Notes: a model not told the origin generated them from the letters alone. A stretch of 64,000 bases of DNA from Legionella sheltonii (GCF_026191355.1 NZ_JAPHOQ010000013.1:1-64000); one strand, 5' to 3'; counted from the first letter of the stretch, positions 18,601 to 26,949 are shown. Numbers and translations: made by a program.

Positions 18601-19173
18601 TTGTACGTAAGTATTACCTGCAACCTGTGTGCTGGTGAATGAAAAATTACTGCTTTGAGGAGACATATAATAAACCCAGGTGTTATAAACTCCGACACCA
18701 CTGACACTGTAGGTTTCCAAAGCAAAGTCTGTGGATTCCATGTAGGTGTTGATAATGGCTTGAATGCCTGCTTTTGCCACATTTAATCGGCTGGGGCTAT
18801 TATCGACCAGCACACCACTTTGACTGACGGTGTAGGGTGCTTGCCCACTACTATTTGCTGCTTGTATTGGAGGGGTAAATCCTGTAGGTACGGTATAATT
18901 GATAGGGGAGCTGGAATTGCTCAATGAGGTTAAACCTCCAGTAAGAGAGCCGGAACCCGTCATGATGGCACCGGCCAAGTTCCCATCCATTGATTCGGAA
19001 TTTCCAATGGCAATTAATATCTGTGGATGAATCGGACTGGCTAAGATCAGTGGTACTTGGGGGATATTCAAGGTAGGTTGGCTCGCTGCAATGGCAAAAG
19101 TTGACAGTAAGATTAATAAGAAAATCTTGAGTCCTTTACCAAAATATCTGCTTCGTGCACCGTTCATAATCAA
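15688..19173 (-). CDS. pilY1: Type IV pilus tip protein PilY1
   Basis: A 1161-aa exported protein. A signal-peptide-like helix at residues 14-30 precedes a von Willebrand-A-like N-terminal half (ILIAIGNSESMDGN near 52-65; KKYVILISDGLPTQDLSG further on). The C-terminal half has the PilY1 beta-propeller signatures YVGANDGMLHAFNAVNG and YAGDLQGNMWSVNV. The usual MIDAS DxSxS is altered to GNSES, and the Asp-rich loop that binds calcium before YAGDLQGN in other PilY1 proteins reads LNGFQGVPITN, so both metal sites look degenerate. PilY1 proteins sit at the pilus tip and act in adhesion and twitching. An internal start at MNGARS (19167) is also possible. Confidence 0.9.
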   Translation of the reverse strand: MIMNGARSRYFGKGLKIFLLILLSTFAIAASQPTLNIPQVPLILASPIHPQILIAIGNSESMDGNLAGAIMTGSGSLTGGLTSLSNSSSPINYTVPTGFTPPIQAANSSGQAPYTVSQSGVLVDNSPSRLNVAKAGIQAIINTYMESTDFALETYSVSGVGVYNTWVYYMSPQSSNFSFTSTQVAGNTYVQNPCYNYSTASSTVQSNCSSIASFYGSSVVSSNLYMQIGSSSDFPSINDVLYASTGLPGVFLTYSGPSPATPYPPNFSISNYNSGNVLISYSKSLPNIGGFSTSPTNAGFVPFSPQVLYVQRGFGYNGSQSATTGNVLVPMTSAGTTPTQTSINNAISVFTPYLQPETNSSSTKEIKSAAVQSPIAGLLTKANSYLTTLGTTSGNGCPQKKYVILISDGLPTQDLSGKLWPPLGSAAATGYGITATFNTDGSLKSTNCQALTDAISTITTLKQNGIPTYVIGLGAGVNPSLNPQAASTLTAMAVAGGTTNYYPATSSTDLVNDLNSIMISIQNGSYTTTAASVSSTQLSKNSVEYKASFVSNDSPYLDWTGSLVALPLNPATGIPTGATNWNAQPLLDTLVTGSGWSSNRFIATWNPTTNTGVPFEWANISTSQQSALQPSDSLGQQRLQYLRGNTALELHNGGSFRNRSHILGDIIDSQVLYVGPPSAPYTSSSYLSFAQAQANRTPMVYVGANDGMLHAFNAVNGQEVFAFIPNGVFNNLVYLTSPLYNLSHRFYVDGSPQSADVQFSDSSWHTVLVSSENGGGNSIFGLDITNPINFVSESNLAQKVLWEFTDTDMGLGYSQPQIAQIGSSSATPATFAVFFGNGYNNPNNTAILYAINPQTGALIRKINLCNAVPGSCSTATPQGLSSVAVANLNGFQGVPITNVYAGDLQGNMWSVNVSDPNPANWTVRLLFQAKNSSGTAQSITTAPVVTLNPNYPRIPGLFVMFGTGQLLQTADLLNTQTQTIYGVLDKPQSSVTYTRTNLQQQTLNLVSTSTSGLSVPVVTASSTPVNWNNQFGWYTDMITSGQRIVTNPTLFNGAFISTLNTPPQSCGTSFSSMLLELNFKTGGSFPNPQITGVSASGSPNNQYLYSGVVGIQLSNNFANAPTVVANQNNYVVLLITQANGSQSTILNPNTSQRKTGWWQLQ

Positions 19174-19179
19174 TCTTAC

Positions 19180-19767
19180 CTATGGTTGAATTTGTACCGT
19201 CGTTTGTAACATTACCGATGTGTTTCCATTAGCCCCTAAAGAGCGTGCTGTAATTCGATATATGTAAGTCGGCATTTTCATATTTTGCCCCGGCTGAATA
19301 ACCGAGGGCAGTTGTTCTATAATATAGCTTGCTTGGGAATTGGAATATCCTTGAAAACTGGGAATTACTGATGTAGAACTGGACCAATTAACTGTTGTCC
19401 ATAATGGTGGATTATTGGGATTTAATAGGTACAGTCCGCTGTTGTTATTTAAAAAATTGTTTGCATTGTAAGTTCCATTCAGTAAATTATTAATTGCCTG
19501 ATTTAATGCGCCTTCAGTTTTTTCCAAACAGATTTCGCTATCGGTAGCATTCGCTGCAATTCGTGTCTGTGTGGTATTGAGTGACACATCTGTAACTGCC
19601 AAAACAGTAAGCATAATAAGCAAGATCATAGTGATCAGAAGGATATATCCTTTTTCATTTGTCGCATTCTTCCAAGGCAGTTCGTTTATTGATGCATGTT
19701 TATCCATCGGACCTTTCAGATCACCGTATCTGTCACTTGATTTTTTATTTGGCGAAATAAGTTTCAT
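19180..19767 (-). CDS. pilX: Type IV minor pilin PilX
   Basis: A 195-aa protein with an unusually long N-terminal segment (about 38 residues) before KG/YILLITMILLIMLTVLAVTDVS, the PilX/GspK-like helix that lacks Glu5. The C-terminal part is Asn/Ser-rich. The ATG overlaps the pilW stop by 4 nt, which fixes the start despite the long leader; an internal start at MDKHASINELPW is possible if leader length matters for processing. PilX belongs to the priming complex of the pilus. Confidence 0.85.
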   Translation of the reverse strand: MKLISPNKKSSDRYGDLKGPMDKHASINELPWKNATNEKGYILLITMILLIMLTVLAVTDVSLNTTQTRIAANATDSEICLEKTEGALNQAINNLLNGTYNANNFLNNNSGLYLLNPNNPPLWTTVNWSSSTSVIPSFQGYSNSQASYIIEQLPSVIQPGQNMKMPTYIYRITARSLGANGNTSVMLQTTVQIQP

Positions 19768-20831
19768 GATCCCGCATTCCTTAACGCAATATTGACTTCA
19801 TATACATGACGAAGACGATTATCGTTTGGCACAGTAACTACAGTATCTAACACCTTATATTGAGTGGTATTTTGATTACCTGAAGCAGCCTGCCCTTCAA
19901 TTAAAAAACCTAGCCGAATTGCATAAACTTGAGCCCAGTTTGGAACTGCGTCAGCAGTAACATATTGAGATATTGTCCCATTGCCACCTATGCCATACTG
20001 GACTTTCATGACGTCAACACCAGGAACCAGCGCTTGAATAGTCCAGCCTGTCTCAGTCAGGGTTCCCCGCATTAACGAGCTTTGTCCGCCTTGTCCTTGT
20101 CCTACAAAAAATGCAGTTTGTTGTAAGGGAATGAACTGAGATCCAACCTGATAATTAACAATAAACGTAGACGTAGAATTGTCATAGGGTCCTGAGCCTG
20201 CCGCATGGGAAATCGATGTTCCTGCTACTCCAGTAATGACAAATACAGAGGATTTAACACAATCAGAGACTGCAGCAAATTGACCTGCAGCGAGATTAAG
20301 ACCTGTTGTAGTTTGTACCGTAAAGGAACTACTGCTTGAGTCAATAGCTGTTACTGAAACAGGAAAACTCCCGGGAGCTGCGCCCAGGACAACCAAAACA
20401 TCACTGGTATTTTCTATGCTCCCTGCCAAAGAGGGATCCAGAGAAGGTGTCCAATCACCTGCATTACCGTCGTTGCTCGGATTATCCTGAGTAATGGAAA
20501 TGGTTGCGCCATTCCGATTATACCCCGCGATTAGTGTTGGGTTCGCATTCAGTGTTCCAATGGGGCTAGAACCGCCCCCATTTAAATTAGACATTGCCGT
20601 ACTGTCTGAACCACATCCTACAAATCCAGTTGAGCGAATAATCGGTATGACTAAGTTAGCAATCGCATTTTCTGTACTTTGAATAAGCGCTTGTGAATTT
20701 GTTGTTCTATAGACTTGAGTTTGAGTAACATAGACTTGCATCACTGCATAACTGAGTAGGAGGCCTATAGCAGTGGCAATCATTAACTCGACTAACGAAA
20801 AACCTTGTTGATATTTAGTATAAGTATTCAT
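19764..20831 (-). CDS. pilW: Type IV minor pilin PilW
   Basis: A 355-aa prepilin beginning with a short leader and QG/FSLVELMIATAIGLLL, then a helix leading into NSQALIQSTENAIANLVIPIIRSTGFVGCG, the PilW pattern. The large C-terminal domain is beta-rich. Four-base overlaps join it to pilV upstream and pilX downstream, so translation is coupled along the operon. Confidence 0.9.
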   Translation of the reverse strand: MNTYTKYQQGFSLVELMIATAIGLLLSYAVMQVYVTQTQVYRTTNSQALIQSTENAIANLVIPIIRSTGFVGCGSDSTAMSNLNGGGSSPIGTLNANPTLIAGYNRNGATISITQDNPSNDGNAGDWTPSLDPSLAGSIENTSDVLVVLGAAPGSFPVSVTAIDSSSSSFTVQTTTGLNLAAGQFAAVSDCVKSSVFVITGVAGTSISHAAGSGPYDNSTSTFIVNYQVGSQFIPLQQTAFFVGQGQGGQSSLMRGTLTETGWTIQALVPGVDVMKVQYGIGGNGTISQYVTADAVPNWAQVYAIRLGFLIEGQAASGNQNTTQYKVLDTVVTVPNDNRLRHVYEVNIALRNAGS

Positions 20832-21373
20832 AATTGACTTTGTACGCTTAGTTGAACATAGTTAGGGTTAGTTGGCGAAGGAGTACTGCTTGCGCCAACT
20901 TGATTTTGTGCCAAGCTATCGTCCCATTGCACAGTTACCGTAATGATTGTATTTCCTCCCGTCCCTGGCGCAGGAGCTGAAGTAATCGAACCACTGCCAT
21001 TAGGCAGCCTGCTCACATCAAAGCTTAACCAATACCAGGTATCATATGAAGCTAATTGAGCATTCGAACAAGGCGATTGATTGCACATCACCCCAGGAGC
21101 TGCTGGAAGAGTAGGTGAACCACTGCTGTTGATATTACTGATATTGTAGTTACCATTAATTGCTGCCTGAGTATTGGCGCGAATTTTATCAAATATGTCA
21201 TAAATACATTGTACTGCCTGTTGTTTGGCGTAACTCGAATTATTGGCTTTGCTCGAAAGGATTAACATGCCTGCTATCCCTAACATGCCCACCGCCAAGA
21301 TGACAAAAGCAATAAGGACTTCAATTAAGGACATTCCTCTTTGTTGGGTGTTGTCTCTTCCTGAACAATTCAT
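20828..21373 (-). CDS. pilV: Type IV minor pilin PilV
   Basis: A 181-aa prepilin with cleavage site RG/MSLIEVLIAFVILAVGMLG, matching PilV proteins, including the conserved segment after the helix (SSKANNSSYAKQQAVQCIYDIFDKIRAN). The remainder contains a likely disulfide (CNQSPC). It starts 12 bp after the end of the preceding pilin gene and overlaps pilW by 4 nt. Confidence 0.9.
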   Translation of the reverse strand: MNCSGRDNTQQRGMSLIEVLIAFVILAVGMLGIAGMLILSSKANNSSYAKQQAVQCIYDIFDKIRANTQAAINGNYNISNINSSGSPTLPAAPGVMCNQSPCSNAQLASYDTWYWLSFDVSRLPNGSGSITSAPAPGTGGNTIITVTVQWDDSLAQNQVGASSTPSPTNPNYVQLSVQSQL

Positions 21374-21385
21374 AAGCAGTCTCCA

Positions 21386-21910
21386 TTAAGGGCATGCAAG
21401 TGCGCTGTTGTCCCAGACAGCTTGTCCGGGTGTTGAACCAGATTGGACAAATCCAGTAGCCAACACCTCAATGGAGCGTGCAAATGTTCCACCTCGACTG
21501 TCACAAAATTTGAAATTACTCGGCGTGGAGGTTAATCCATGAGGATCAAAAGTTACGCTCGCCACAGTACCTGAAAGTGTAGGATCTGAGGGAAAAAATT
21601 GTTGGCTTTGCAATAAGATACCTGCACCTGCTGTAGGCTGGGTTACTACTATCCATCCAGCTCCCCAATTTCCGCCACACGTAGTAGATTGCGCAGCTCC
21701 GAACGGGCAAACGATCACATTCATTGATTCATTAAGGGCATTGTTGCGCGCATAATTCAATGCATTCACAAACATATCGGTGTAAGCGGTTAAACGATTA
21801 TTCATGAGCATATTACTTAAGGCAGGAAGTGCGATAACTAACGCAACGCAGAGTACCAATAAGGTTACCAAAAGCTCAATTAAGGTAAAAGCTGCCTTTT
21901 TAACTAACAT
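21386..21910 (-). CDS. fimU: FimU/FimT-type minor pilin (GspH family)
   Basis: A 174-aa prepilin at the head of the minor-pilin operon: KKAA/FTLIELLVTLLVLCVALVIALPALSNML, then NALNYARNNALNESMNVIVCP, the GspH/FimT family signature. The residue before the cleavage site is Ala rather than the near-universal Gly, which is unusual for a prepilin-peptidase substrate. In the C-terminal position where DNA-binding FimT proteins carry a GRxR motif this one reads TGFVQSG. Together with its place at the head of a pilV-pilW-pilX-pilY1-pilE operon, this favours FimU (pilus priming) over the DNA-binding FimT. The four cysteines of the C-terminal domain likely form two disulfides. Confidence 0.82.
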   Translation of the reverse strand: MLVKKAAFTLIELLVTLLVLCVALVIALPALSNMLMNNRLTAYTDMFVNALNYARNNALNESMNVIVCPFGAAQSTTCGGNWGAGWIVVTQPTAGAGILLQSQQFFPSDPTLSGTVASVTFDPHGLTSTPSNFKFCDSRGGTFARSIEVLATGFVQSGSTPGQAVWDNSALACP

Positions 21911-22074
21911 GGGTATCAGTCCCTTGTAACTAAAGCATGTCCACTATCTATTAGTTTAGGTGAAAGCTAAATTTTTTACCAAGAATAAGCACGTTTAAAA
22001 TGAATAAAAGGTGCAATTATGTGGGGTAGTCTCCACAATACTTCCTAACTTATAGCTCATGTTATCCTGAGTAT

Positions 22075-22142
22075 AGAGAGGGATCCCCATCGCTGTAGCA
22101 CAGTATTAGAACAGGAGAGCCTTCGCCAATGCTCGGGTGACG
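22075..22142 (-). repeat. Dispersed repeat, family R2 (partial copy)
   Basis: Shares GGATCCCCAT...GGAGAGCCTTCGCCAATGCTC and the right end CTCGGGTGACG with the copies near 26747, 57893 and 59356, but lacks the left terminal arm. It sits in the 340-bp gap between the pilin operon and the deacetylase. The rest of the gap holds nothing I recognise apart from AT-rich promoter-like sequence close to the pilin gene. Confidence 0.55.
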
Positions 22143-22250
22143 TAAATTGTAGCGCAATCTAATTCGCAGCCTTTGTGCTCAATCGAGCGAATTATATGCA
22201 AACTCTAATAACCAGAAACGTAATTTGTTTGGTTCAAATATGCTTTATTC

Positions 22251-23240
22251 CTAATTCCATTCAACAAATGTCCCAATATCATGTTCAGTCTTTTGTGGTA
22301 GAGGTTTTTTTTTGTTTTGAGCAAAAATAGGCTGTTTACTGCATTGGATTGGCTTTTTAAAGGTTTTTAATGCATCTTCTAAAGTGACAAATTCATAGCC
22401 CTTTTGTTTATACAAATTGATAATATCAGGCAAAACATAAGCATTAAGTAAATTCGCATGAATCAGTAAAATTTGTGATCGCTCATTATCGCGATGAAAT
22501 TGGCTGTGCTCTTCGGCACGGAGCGTTTGTTGCCAAATAAAATCAATATAAAAGGGTTTCAACTCTTCGAGATATGCGCGTCTATTAAGCTCAGGTACAG
22601 ATAACAAACGTTGATTAAAGACGAAATCTTTGGAATCTATGGTAATGGGAGCAACTTGGTAATTTTTTTTGGCAAGATAACACAGGATGTCTTCCTTTTT
22701 TTGTCCAGAGCTCATAGCTAAATAGGGGTAACGAAAATATTTAGGTTCGGTCAAAACAGGATGCAAAATATGGTCTGCCCCTTTAATTTCTTGAATATAC
22801 TCTTGAGTGCTCATCTTGTTTAGATTCGCATGTGAGAACGTGTGGTTGCCTAATCCAAAGCCAGCATCGCGAAATTTACGGAGTATTTCCCAGCTGTCTT
22901 TGCGCACTTCTCTCGCTATAATAAATCCGGTAGCAGGAACTTGTTCCTTGGCCATGGTCTCGATCATCATGTTCAAATGAAAATTTCGATATTCACCAAC
23001 AAAAGGGAGATCATCAATTGTGATGGATACTGTTTTTTTGGATACTGCAGGTAATTTTTTCGAAAGCTCTTTTTTTTGCTCTCGCTCTTCCTGAGATTGC
23101 TTTACTGAATGAGTGAGGTAATTATTTTGATTATCAGCATCCTCGGAAAAACGATTTTCCAATGCAAAACTGATATTTTGACTCACCACTAAAAACATTA
23201 GGGAGAATAATAGTTCTTTAATAATAAATTTAATTTTCAT
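22251..23240 (-). CDS. Exported polysaccharide deacetylase (NodB-like)
   Basis: About 329 aa from the ATG at 23240; an upstream in-frame start would add 15 residues that do not look like a signal peptide. The N-terminus (MKIKFIIKELLFSLMFLVVS) is a signal peptide, followed by a charged Glu/Lys linker. The carbohydrate-esterase-4 motifs are present: TIDDLPF (catalytic Asp pair), HTFSH (metal His pair) and RYPYL. The insertion between motifs and QILLIHANLLNAYVLPDII near the end are typical of the family. It removes acetyl groups from a cell-envelope glycan, with peptidoglycan or exopolysaccharide as candidates. It stands alone between terminators. Confidence 0.85.
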   Translation of the reverse strand: MKIKFIIKELLFSLMFLVVSQNISFALENRFSEDADNQNNYLTHSVKQSQEEREQKKELSKKLPAVSKKTVSITIDDLPFVGEYRNFHLNMMIETMAKEQVPATGFIIAREVRKDSWEILRKFRDAGFGLGNHTFSHANLNKMSTQEYIQEIKGADHILHPVLTEPKYFRYPYLAMSSGQKKEDILCYLAKKNYQVAPITIDSKDFVFNQRLLSVPELNRRAYLEELKPFYIDFIWQQTLRAEEHSQFHRDNERSQILLIHANLLNAYVLPDIINLYKQKGYEFVTLEDALKTFKKPIQCSKQPIFAQNKKKPLPQKTEHDIGTFVEWN

Positions 23241-23337
23241 TGGCGTACGGCACAAACAAATTCGAGAAAAATGGCATTGTAACAAAAAATTAACCTAAAT
23301 GGCTTATCTGAAGTGAGGCAGCGATTAAAATATTTAA

Positions 23338-23376
23338 AATAAGGCGACTCAATAAGAATAATTCAGTCACCTTATT
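23338..23376 (-). terminator. Terminator after the acidic-tail protein gene
   Basis: A 12-bp stem with one mismatch, AATAAGGCGACT (23338-23349) with AGTCACCTTATT (23365-23376), lies downstream of the minus-strand gene that stops at 23417. Confidence 0.6.
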
Positions 23377-23416
23377 GTGATGATTAAAATAAAAAAGGCT
23401 CTAAGAGTACAACGAG

Positions 23417-24745
23417 TTAGCCGTTAGTCATGTTACTCTTATGTTCCAGTTCATCCTCTTCTTCTTCATCATCTTCTTTCTTATTTCTATTATAGAAGCT
23501 TAAAGAGCCTAAAGCGGAAGAGAGACCGCCTAAATATCCTTTGGCAGGTTTTTCAGGTCCTTTAGTTTCCTTTTTAAATTCTTCAACGACCACTTTTAAT
23601 GCATCCGTACGACAAGTATGGATCATGTCTATAAGTAAATTAAAAATAGATTGTAAATTGAACTCAGGATTGAGTTCAGTGATTGCTGAAAAAATATGGG
23701 CAGCACGAATCGCTTTTTTACCATTAGTTTTCGGTGCTACTGTCATAAGTTGAATGAATTGAGTTGCCGATGTAACCAGTGCTTCAACATCCTGTGGGTT
23801 AACCTCATCAACAGCAAGAATTTGATTTAATCCTTTCTTTTTCTTCTTGCCTGTCAAAATCACCGAGTTCTCTTCATGTGACACGTATGAGGAGGCATAT
23901 TCATTCTTAATTTGTTGACGCACCAGATGCATTGAACCAGCCAGAATAGCAGTTTTTTCAGCTTCATCGATAGGCGCAGTTTTTAATGATTCTCTAATTG
24001 CATTTAGAAAATGAAGTTGGGAGATACGCTCTTTTGACTTTAACTTTTCAATTTTTGCAACATTTTTATCAGCAAGTTCATCTTTGATTAATTCATCAAG
24101 ATCCGCATTGAGTTTTTCCCAGCCGCCAAATCGATTGGTTGCAGAGATTGGTGATTTTTTAGCTGCTTTGAATTTAACGTCCAAAATGGTTTGTCCATCG
24201 GTAGTAAAAGAGGCAACAATTGCACGCTGAGCATCTTTTTCCAGCTTATATGAGGTTTGAATCAGTTTGCTTAAATTATCTGTTGGAACTGCAGTCAACA
24301 TGTGATCTTTTGCAAAGCCTTTACGAGAATCATGTTCTATAAAAATCTGATTTAGAAATGAATTTAATGCAGTATGGAATTTAGCATTTTGATATAAATC
24401 AGGTCTGTTTTCTGCTTTGACTTCATCACCAATCCCCATAGCATCCTTTAATCGATCATTGAGTAAGCCAGATGACTCCATTACTCCCCGATTATTTTCG
24501 ATATCTTGCATTACCGTCAGCATTGCCCCATAAAAAACGGTTGAGAGATATCCTAAATTAGGAGATTTTTCTTTTGCTTGCTCTTCGAGCTTAAGAAGTA
24601 TTGAGGTGAGAAATTGAAGTTCATATTTTCTGTTGGGGTTAGTAAGATCTTCAATTTTTCCCTTACTTTCGCGTTTTAATATGATATCTACTGTATCATC
24701 AAAATGTTTTCTTAATTCACTTAGTTCCTTAAGTACAAACGTCAT
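23417..24745 (-). CDS. Hypothetical 442-aa protein with acidic C-terminus; candidate Dot/Icm effector
   Basis: The ATG at 24745 has GGAGA 5 nt upstream; an in-frame TTG four codons earlier is ignored. The protein is largely helical and charged, without signal peptide or membrane segment, with a basic patch GKKKKKGLN about two-thirds along. The last 45 residues contain a Gly/Ser/Leu stretch, then NRNKKEDDEEEEDELEHK just before the end. A glutamate-rich block within the last 30 residues is a known feature of many Dot/Icm substrates (the E-block). I recall that the equivalent place beside the pilin operon in L. pneumophila carries a reported substrate, but I cannot verify homology here. No catalytic motif was recognised. 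Confidence 0.72.
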   Translation of the reverse strand: MTFVLKELSELRKHFDDTVDIILKRESKGKIEDLTNPNRKYELQFLTSILLKLEEQAKEKSPNLGYLSTVFYGAMLTVMQDIENNRGVMESSGLLNDRLKDAMGIGDEVKAENRPDLYQNAKFHTALNSFLNQIFIEHDSRKGFAKDHMLTAVPTDNLSKLIQTSYKLEKDAQRAIVASFTTDGQTILDVKFKAAKKSPISATNRFGGWEKLNADLDELIKDELADKNVAKIEKLKSKERISQLHFLNAIRESLKTAPIDEAEKTAILAGSMHLVRQQIKNEYASSYVSHEENSVILTGKKKKKGLNQILAVDEVNPQDVEALVTSATQFIQLMTVAPKTNGKKAIRAAHIFSAITELNPEFNLQSIFNLLIDMIHTCRTDALKVVVEEFKKETKGPEKPAKGYLGGLSSALGSLSFYNRNKKEDDEEEEDELEHKSNMTNG

Positions 24746-25082
24746 GTTAGTCTCCAAATGTCCAATGGATAAATAATGTAAGATCTTCTTACAAGGTCTC
24801 AGTGTAAACTAAACTAATCCGCTCGTCATGTATTTTCATTATACAATTTATCCTTTATATGAAAATATTTTAAAATTCAGTACGTTAACCCCTATATTTG
24901 ACCCAAAAGTTGAACTATTTTTCATCGTAAAATATAAAAAATTTGTATTAATTTAAATAATGAGTAATATTTCTGTCATTTTTATTAAAGGCATTTATTA
25001 ATGCCATCTTGATGAAAGACATCGAACCAGGGTTTGTATCTATTTAATACACATTGCTTGCCGGTGGCAGGAAGCTTTTTTA
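24746..25082. other. AT-rich intergenic region between divergent genes
   Basis: About 340 bp between the divergent 442-aa protein gene and the glycosyltransferase gene. It is strongly AT-rich and must hold both promoters. I see no ORF, palindrome or repeat that stands out. Confidence 0.5.
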
Positions 25083-26603
25083 ATGAGGTCCGTTTTGAAT
25101 ATCGAACACGATAAACAGTTGCAACATCAATTTTATAATAATGCAGTATTTGCATTAATCTTTCTGCTTGTCTGTCGAATCATTTCGATGTGCTTTATTC
25201 CTTTGAATGATGTTTCTGAATCGCGTTATGCAGAGATTGCCCGTAAGATGTTGGAAACGGGGAATTGGGTCACTCCATTACATGATTATGGAGTACCCTT
25301 TTGGGCAAAACCACCCTTGTCGACCTGGCTTTCTGCTTTTTCAATGAAGCTTTTTGGAATTAATGAGTTTGCTGTTCGTTTACCTGGATTACTCTTATCT
25401 TTGGCCACCTTATGGCTTGTGTGGGACTTGGCAAAAAGACATAGTGGGCCTTTTATTGCAATGATCACCACTTTAGTTCTAGCTGGAACATTAGATTTTT
25501 TCCTTGATGCCGGAACGGTGATGACTGATCCGTCTTTGCTCTTTTGCATTACTCTTGTCTTAGTTGCATTTTGGCGTGCTGTAGTTGATAGCAGTACATC
25601 TTGGTCTTATGTTTTTTTTATAGGCCTCGGTCTGGGATTGCTGGCAAAAGGTCCGGTTGCTGTGGTTTTATCAGGATTGCCCATCTTTTTTTGGGTATTA
25701 TTAAGAAATGAATGGCGTAATTTGTGGCAAAGACTACCTTGGATAAAAGGTATCTTATTGATGTTTGTTATTGCACTTCCCTGGTACATTTGGGCGGAGA
25801 TACGTACACCTGGGTTTTTAAATTATTTTATTGTGGGTGAGAATTTCAACCGATTTTTAAAACCGGGATGGAGTGGCGATAAATACGGTTATGCACATAA
25901 GCAACCTTGGGGTATGATTTGGATTTATGCCGCAAGTGGTATTTTTCCCTGGTGTCTTTTAGGTGCTGCTTGGTTTGTTAAATACCGACATAACCTACGT
26001 AAAGTATTCATAGATAAAGATGGATGGTTGAGTTATTTTTTTCTTTGCACTGTAGTCCCTTTATTCTTTTTTACATTTTCCAGTAATATCATTTACACCT
26101 ATGTTTTTCCTAGCATTCCTGCTTTTTCATTGTTCTTTGTAGAATATTGGAATCGAGTTGGTGTTGTAGTAAAAGCCCAGCTGCTTATTATTAGACTTTC
26201 TGTTGTGATCGGGGTAATTTTTTTGGTGGCAACTCTTGCATTTAATGCAATGCCACAAGCCGTTTCCAAAACACAAAAATTTGTCGTTGCTGCCTGGTTA
26301 AAACAAAATCCAGTCGCTGGCAGCTATCTCATATATTGGGATTACAAAGCAGATTTCTCAGCACAATTTTACTCAGGAGGCAGAGCGAAATTTGCTTTGA
26401 GTGATAAAAGACTTTGCAACTTATTGAGCAATGGTCGAGAAAATTACCTGGCAGTAGAGCCCCTCGAGACCCACAGAATTTCCCCTGACTTATTTTCAAA
26501 GATGGTTCTAGTGCAACGTGTTTATGCAGGAAATAAACCTTTATTTTTGATGCGTATTCCGGCTTCAGCAAAAGAATCTTGTGCAGAGAAAGCAGAACAT
26601 TGA
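25083..26603 (+). CDS. ArnT-like glycosyltransferase (family 39, PMT-type)
   Basis: A 506-aa polytopic inner-membrane protein. After the first helix the loop LNDVSESRYAEIARKMLETGNWVTP is the ArnT/GT83-like signature with the acidic catalytic residues, followed by PFWAKPPLSTWLSAFSMKLFGINEFAVRLPG, also typical. At least ten hydrophobic helices follow, and the protein ends in a short soluble domain. Family members transfer a sugar from a polyprenyl phosphate carrier, often onto lipid A or another envelope acceptor on the periplasmic side; the substrate here is not evident. GGAAG precedes the ATG. No lipid A modification genes flank it, so a polymyxin-resistance role is not supported by context. 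Confidence 0.85.
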   Translation: MRSVLNIEHDKQLQHQFYNNAVFALIFLLVCRIISMCFIPLNDVSESRYAEIARKMLETGNWVTPLHDYGVPFWAKPPLSTWLSAFSMKLFGINEFAVRLPGLLLSLATLWLVWDLAKRHSGPFIAMITTLVLAGTLDFFLDAGTVMTDPSLLFCITLVLVAFWRAVVDSSTSWSYVFFIGLGLGLLAKGPVAVVLSGLPIFFWVLLRNEWRNLWQRLPWIKGILLMFVIALPWYIWAEIRTPGFLNYFIVGENFNRFLKPGWSGDKYGYAHKQPWGMIWIYAASGIFPWCLLGAAWFVKYRHNLRKVFIDKDGWLSYFFLCTVVPLFFFTFSSNIIYTYVFPSIPAFSLFFVEYWNRVGVVVKAQLLIIRLSVVIGVIFLVATLAFNAMPQAVSKTQKFVVAAWLKQNPVAGSYLIYWDYKADFSAQFYSGGRAKFALSDKRLCNLLSNGRENYLAVEPLETHRISPDLFSKMVLVQRVYAGNKPLFLMRIPASAKESCAEKAEH

Positions 26604-26746
26604 TAAACAGTAGATTACCTAAAGAGGGTACTGCCATATGTTAAAAAGAAATCCCCTCTCTCGCTCCTGGAAAGCGGGTAGAGCGGATGGTTTATTTGTC
26701 ACAATTAAATCCCTTATTCGTCCCAACGGCCACGTTCTCCTACTCC

Positions 26747-26826
26747 CGTCATTCACGAGCTTAGCCAAGGATCTCCATGCTGTGCACACTGCTACGATAG
26801 GAGACTCTTCGTTGCACTCAAGAATA
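26747..26826 (+). repeat. Dispersed repeat, family R2
   Basis: Starts CGTCATTCACGAG and runs through GGATCTCCATGCTGTG and GGAGACTCTTCGTTGCACTC, the order seen in the copy at 59356-59436. The right terminal arm has decayed. It fills the gap between the glycosyltransferase and MFS genes; an open frame across it (26638-26850) is not a gene. Confidence 0.6.
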
Positions 26827-26940
26827 GGGGATAAAGGATATTTTCTCTAAAATTCATGACAGTGAGCCAAGCGTTTGGCCTTATTGCGCTTAGGTTAAGG
26901 CTAAGTTTGTTCAATAAAGATACCAATTCATTTAGAGTTT

Positions 26941-26949
26941 TGATATAAT
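26941..26949 (+). promoter_or_regulatory. Extended -10 promoter of the MFS-MFS-deoB operon
   Basis: TGA-TATAAT forms a perfect TGn extended -10 element 32 bp before the GTG start at 26982. No good -35 lies at the usual distance, which is normal for this promoter class. Confidence 0.5.

Noticed and set aside
25083..26603. Lipid A aminoarabinose transferase ArnT proper
   Set aside because: The signature fits the family, but no arn genes flank it, so only a general ArnT-like function is claimed.
26638..26850. 70-codon open frame between the glycosyltransferase and the MFS gene
   Set aside because: It lies across an R2 repeat, has no ribosome binding site and no protein-like composition.
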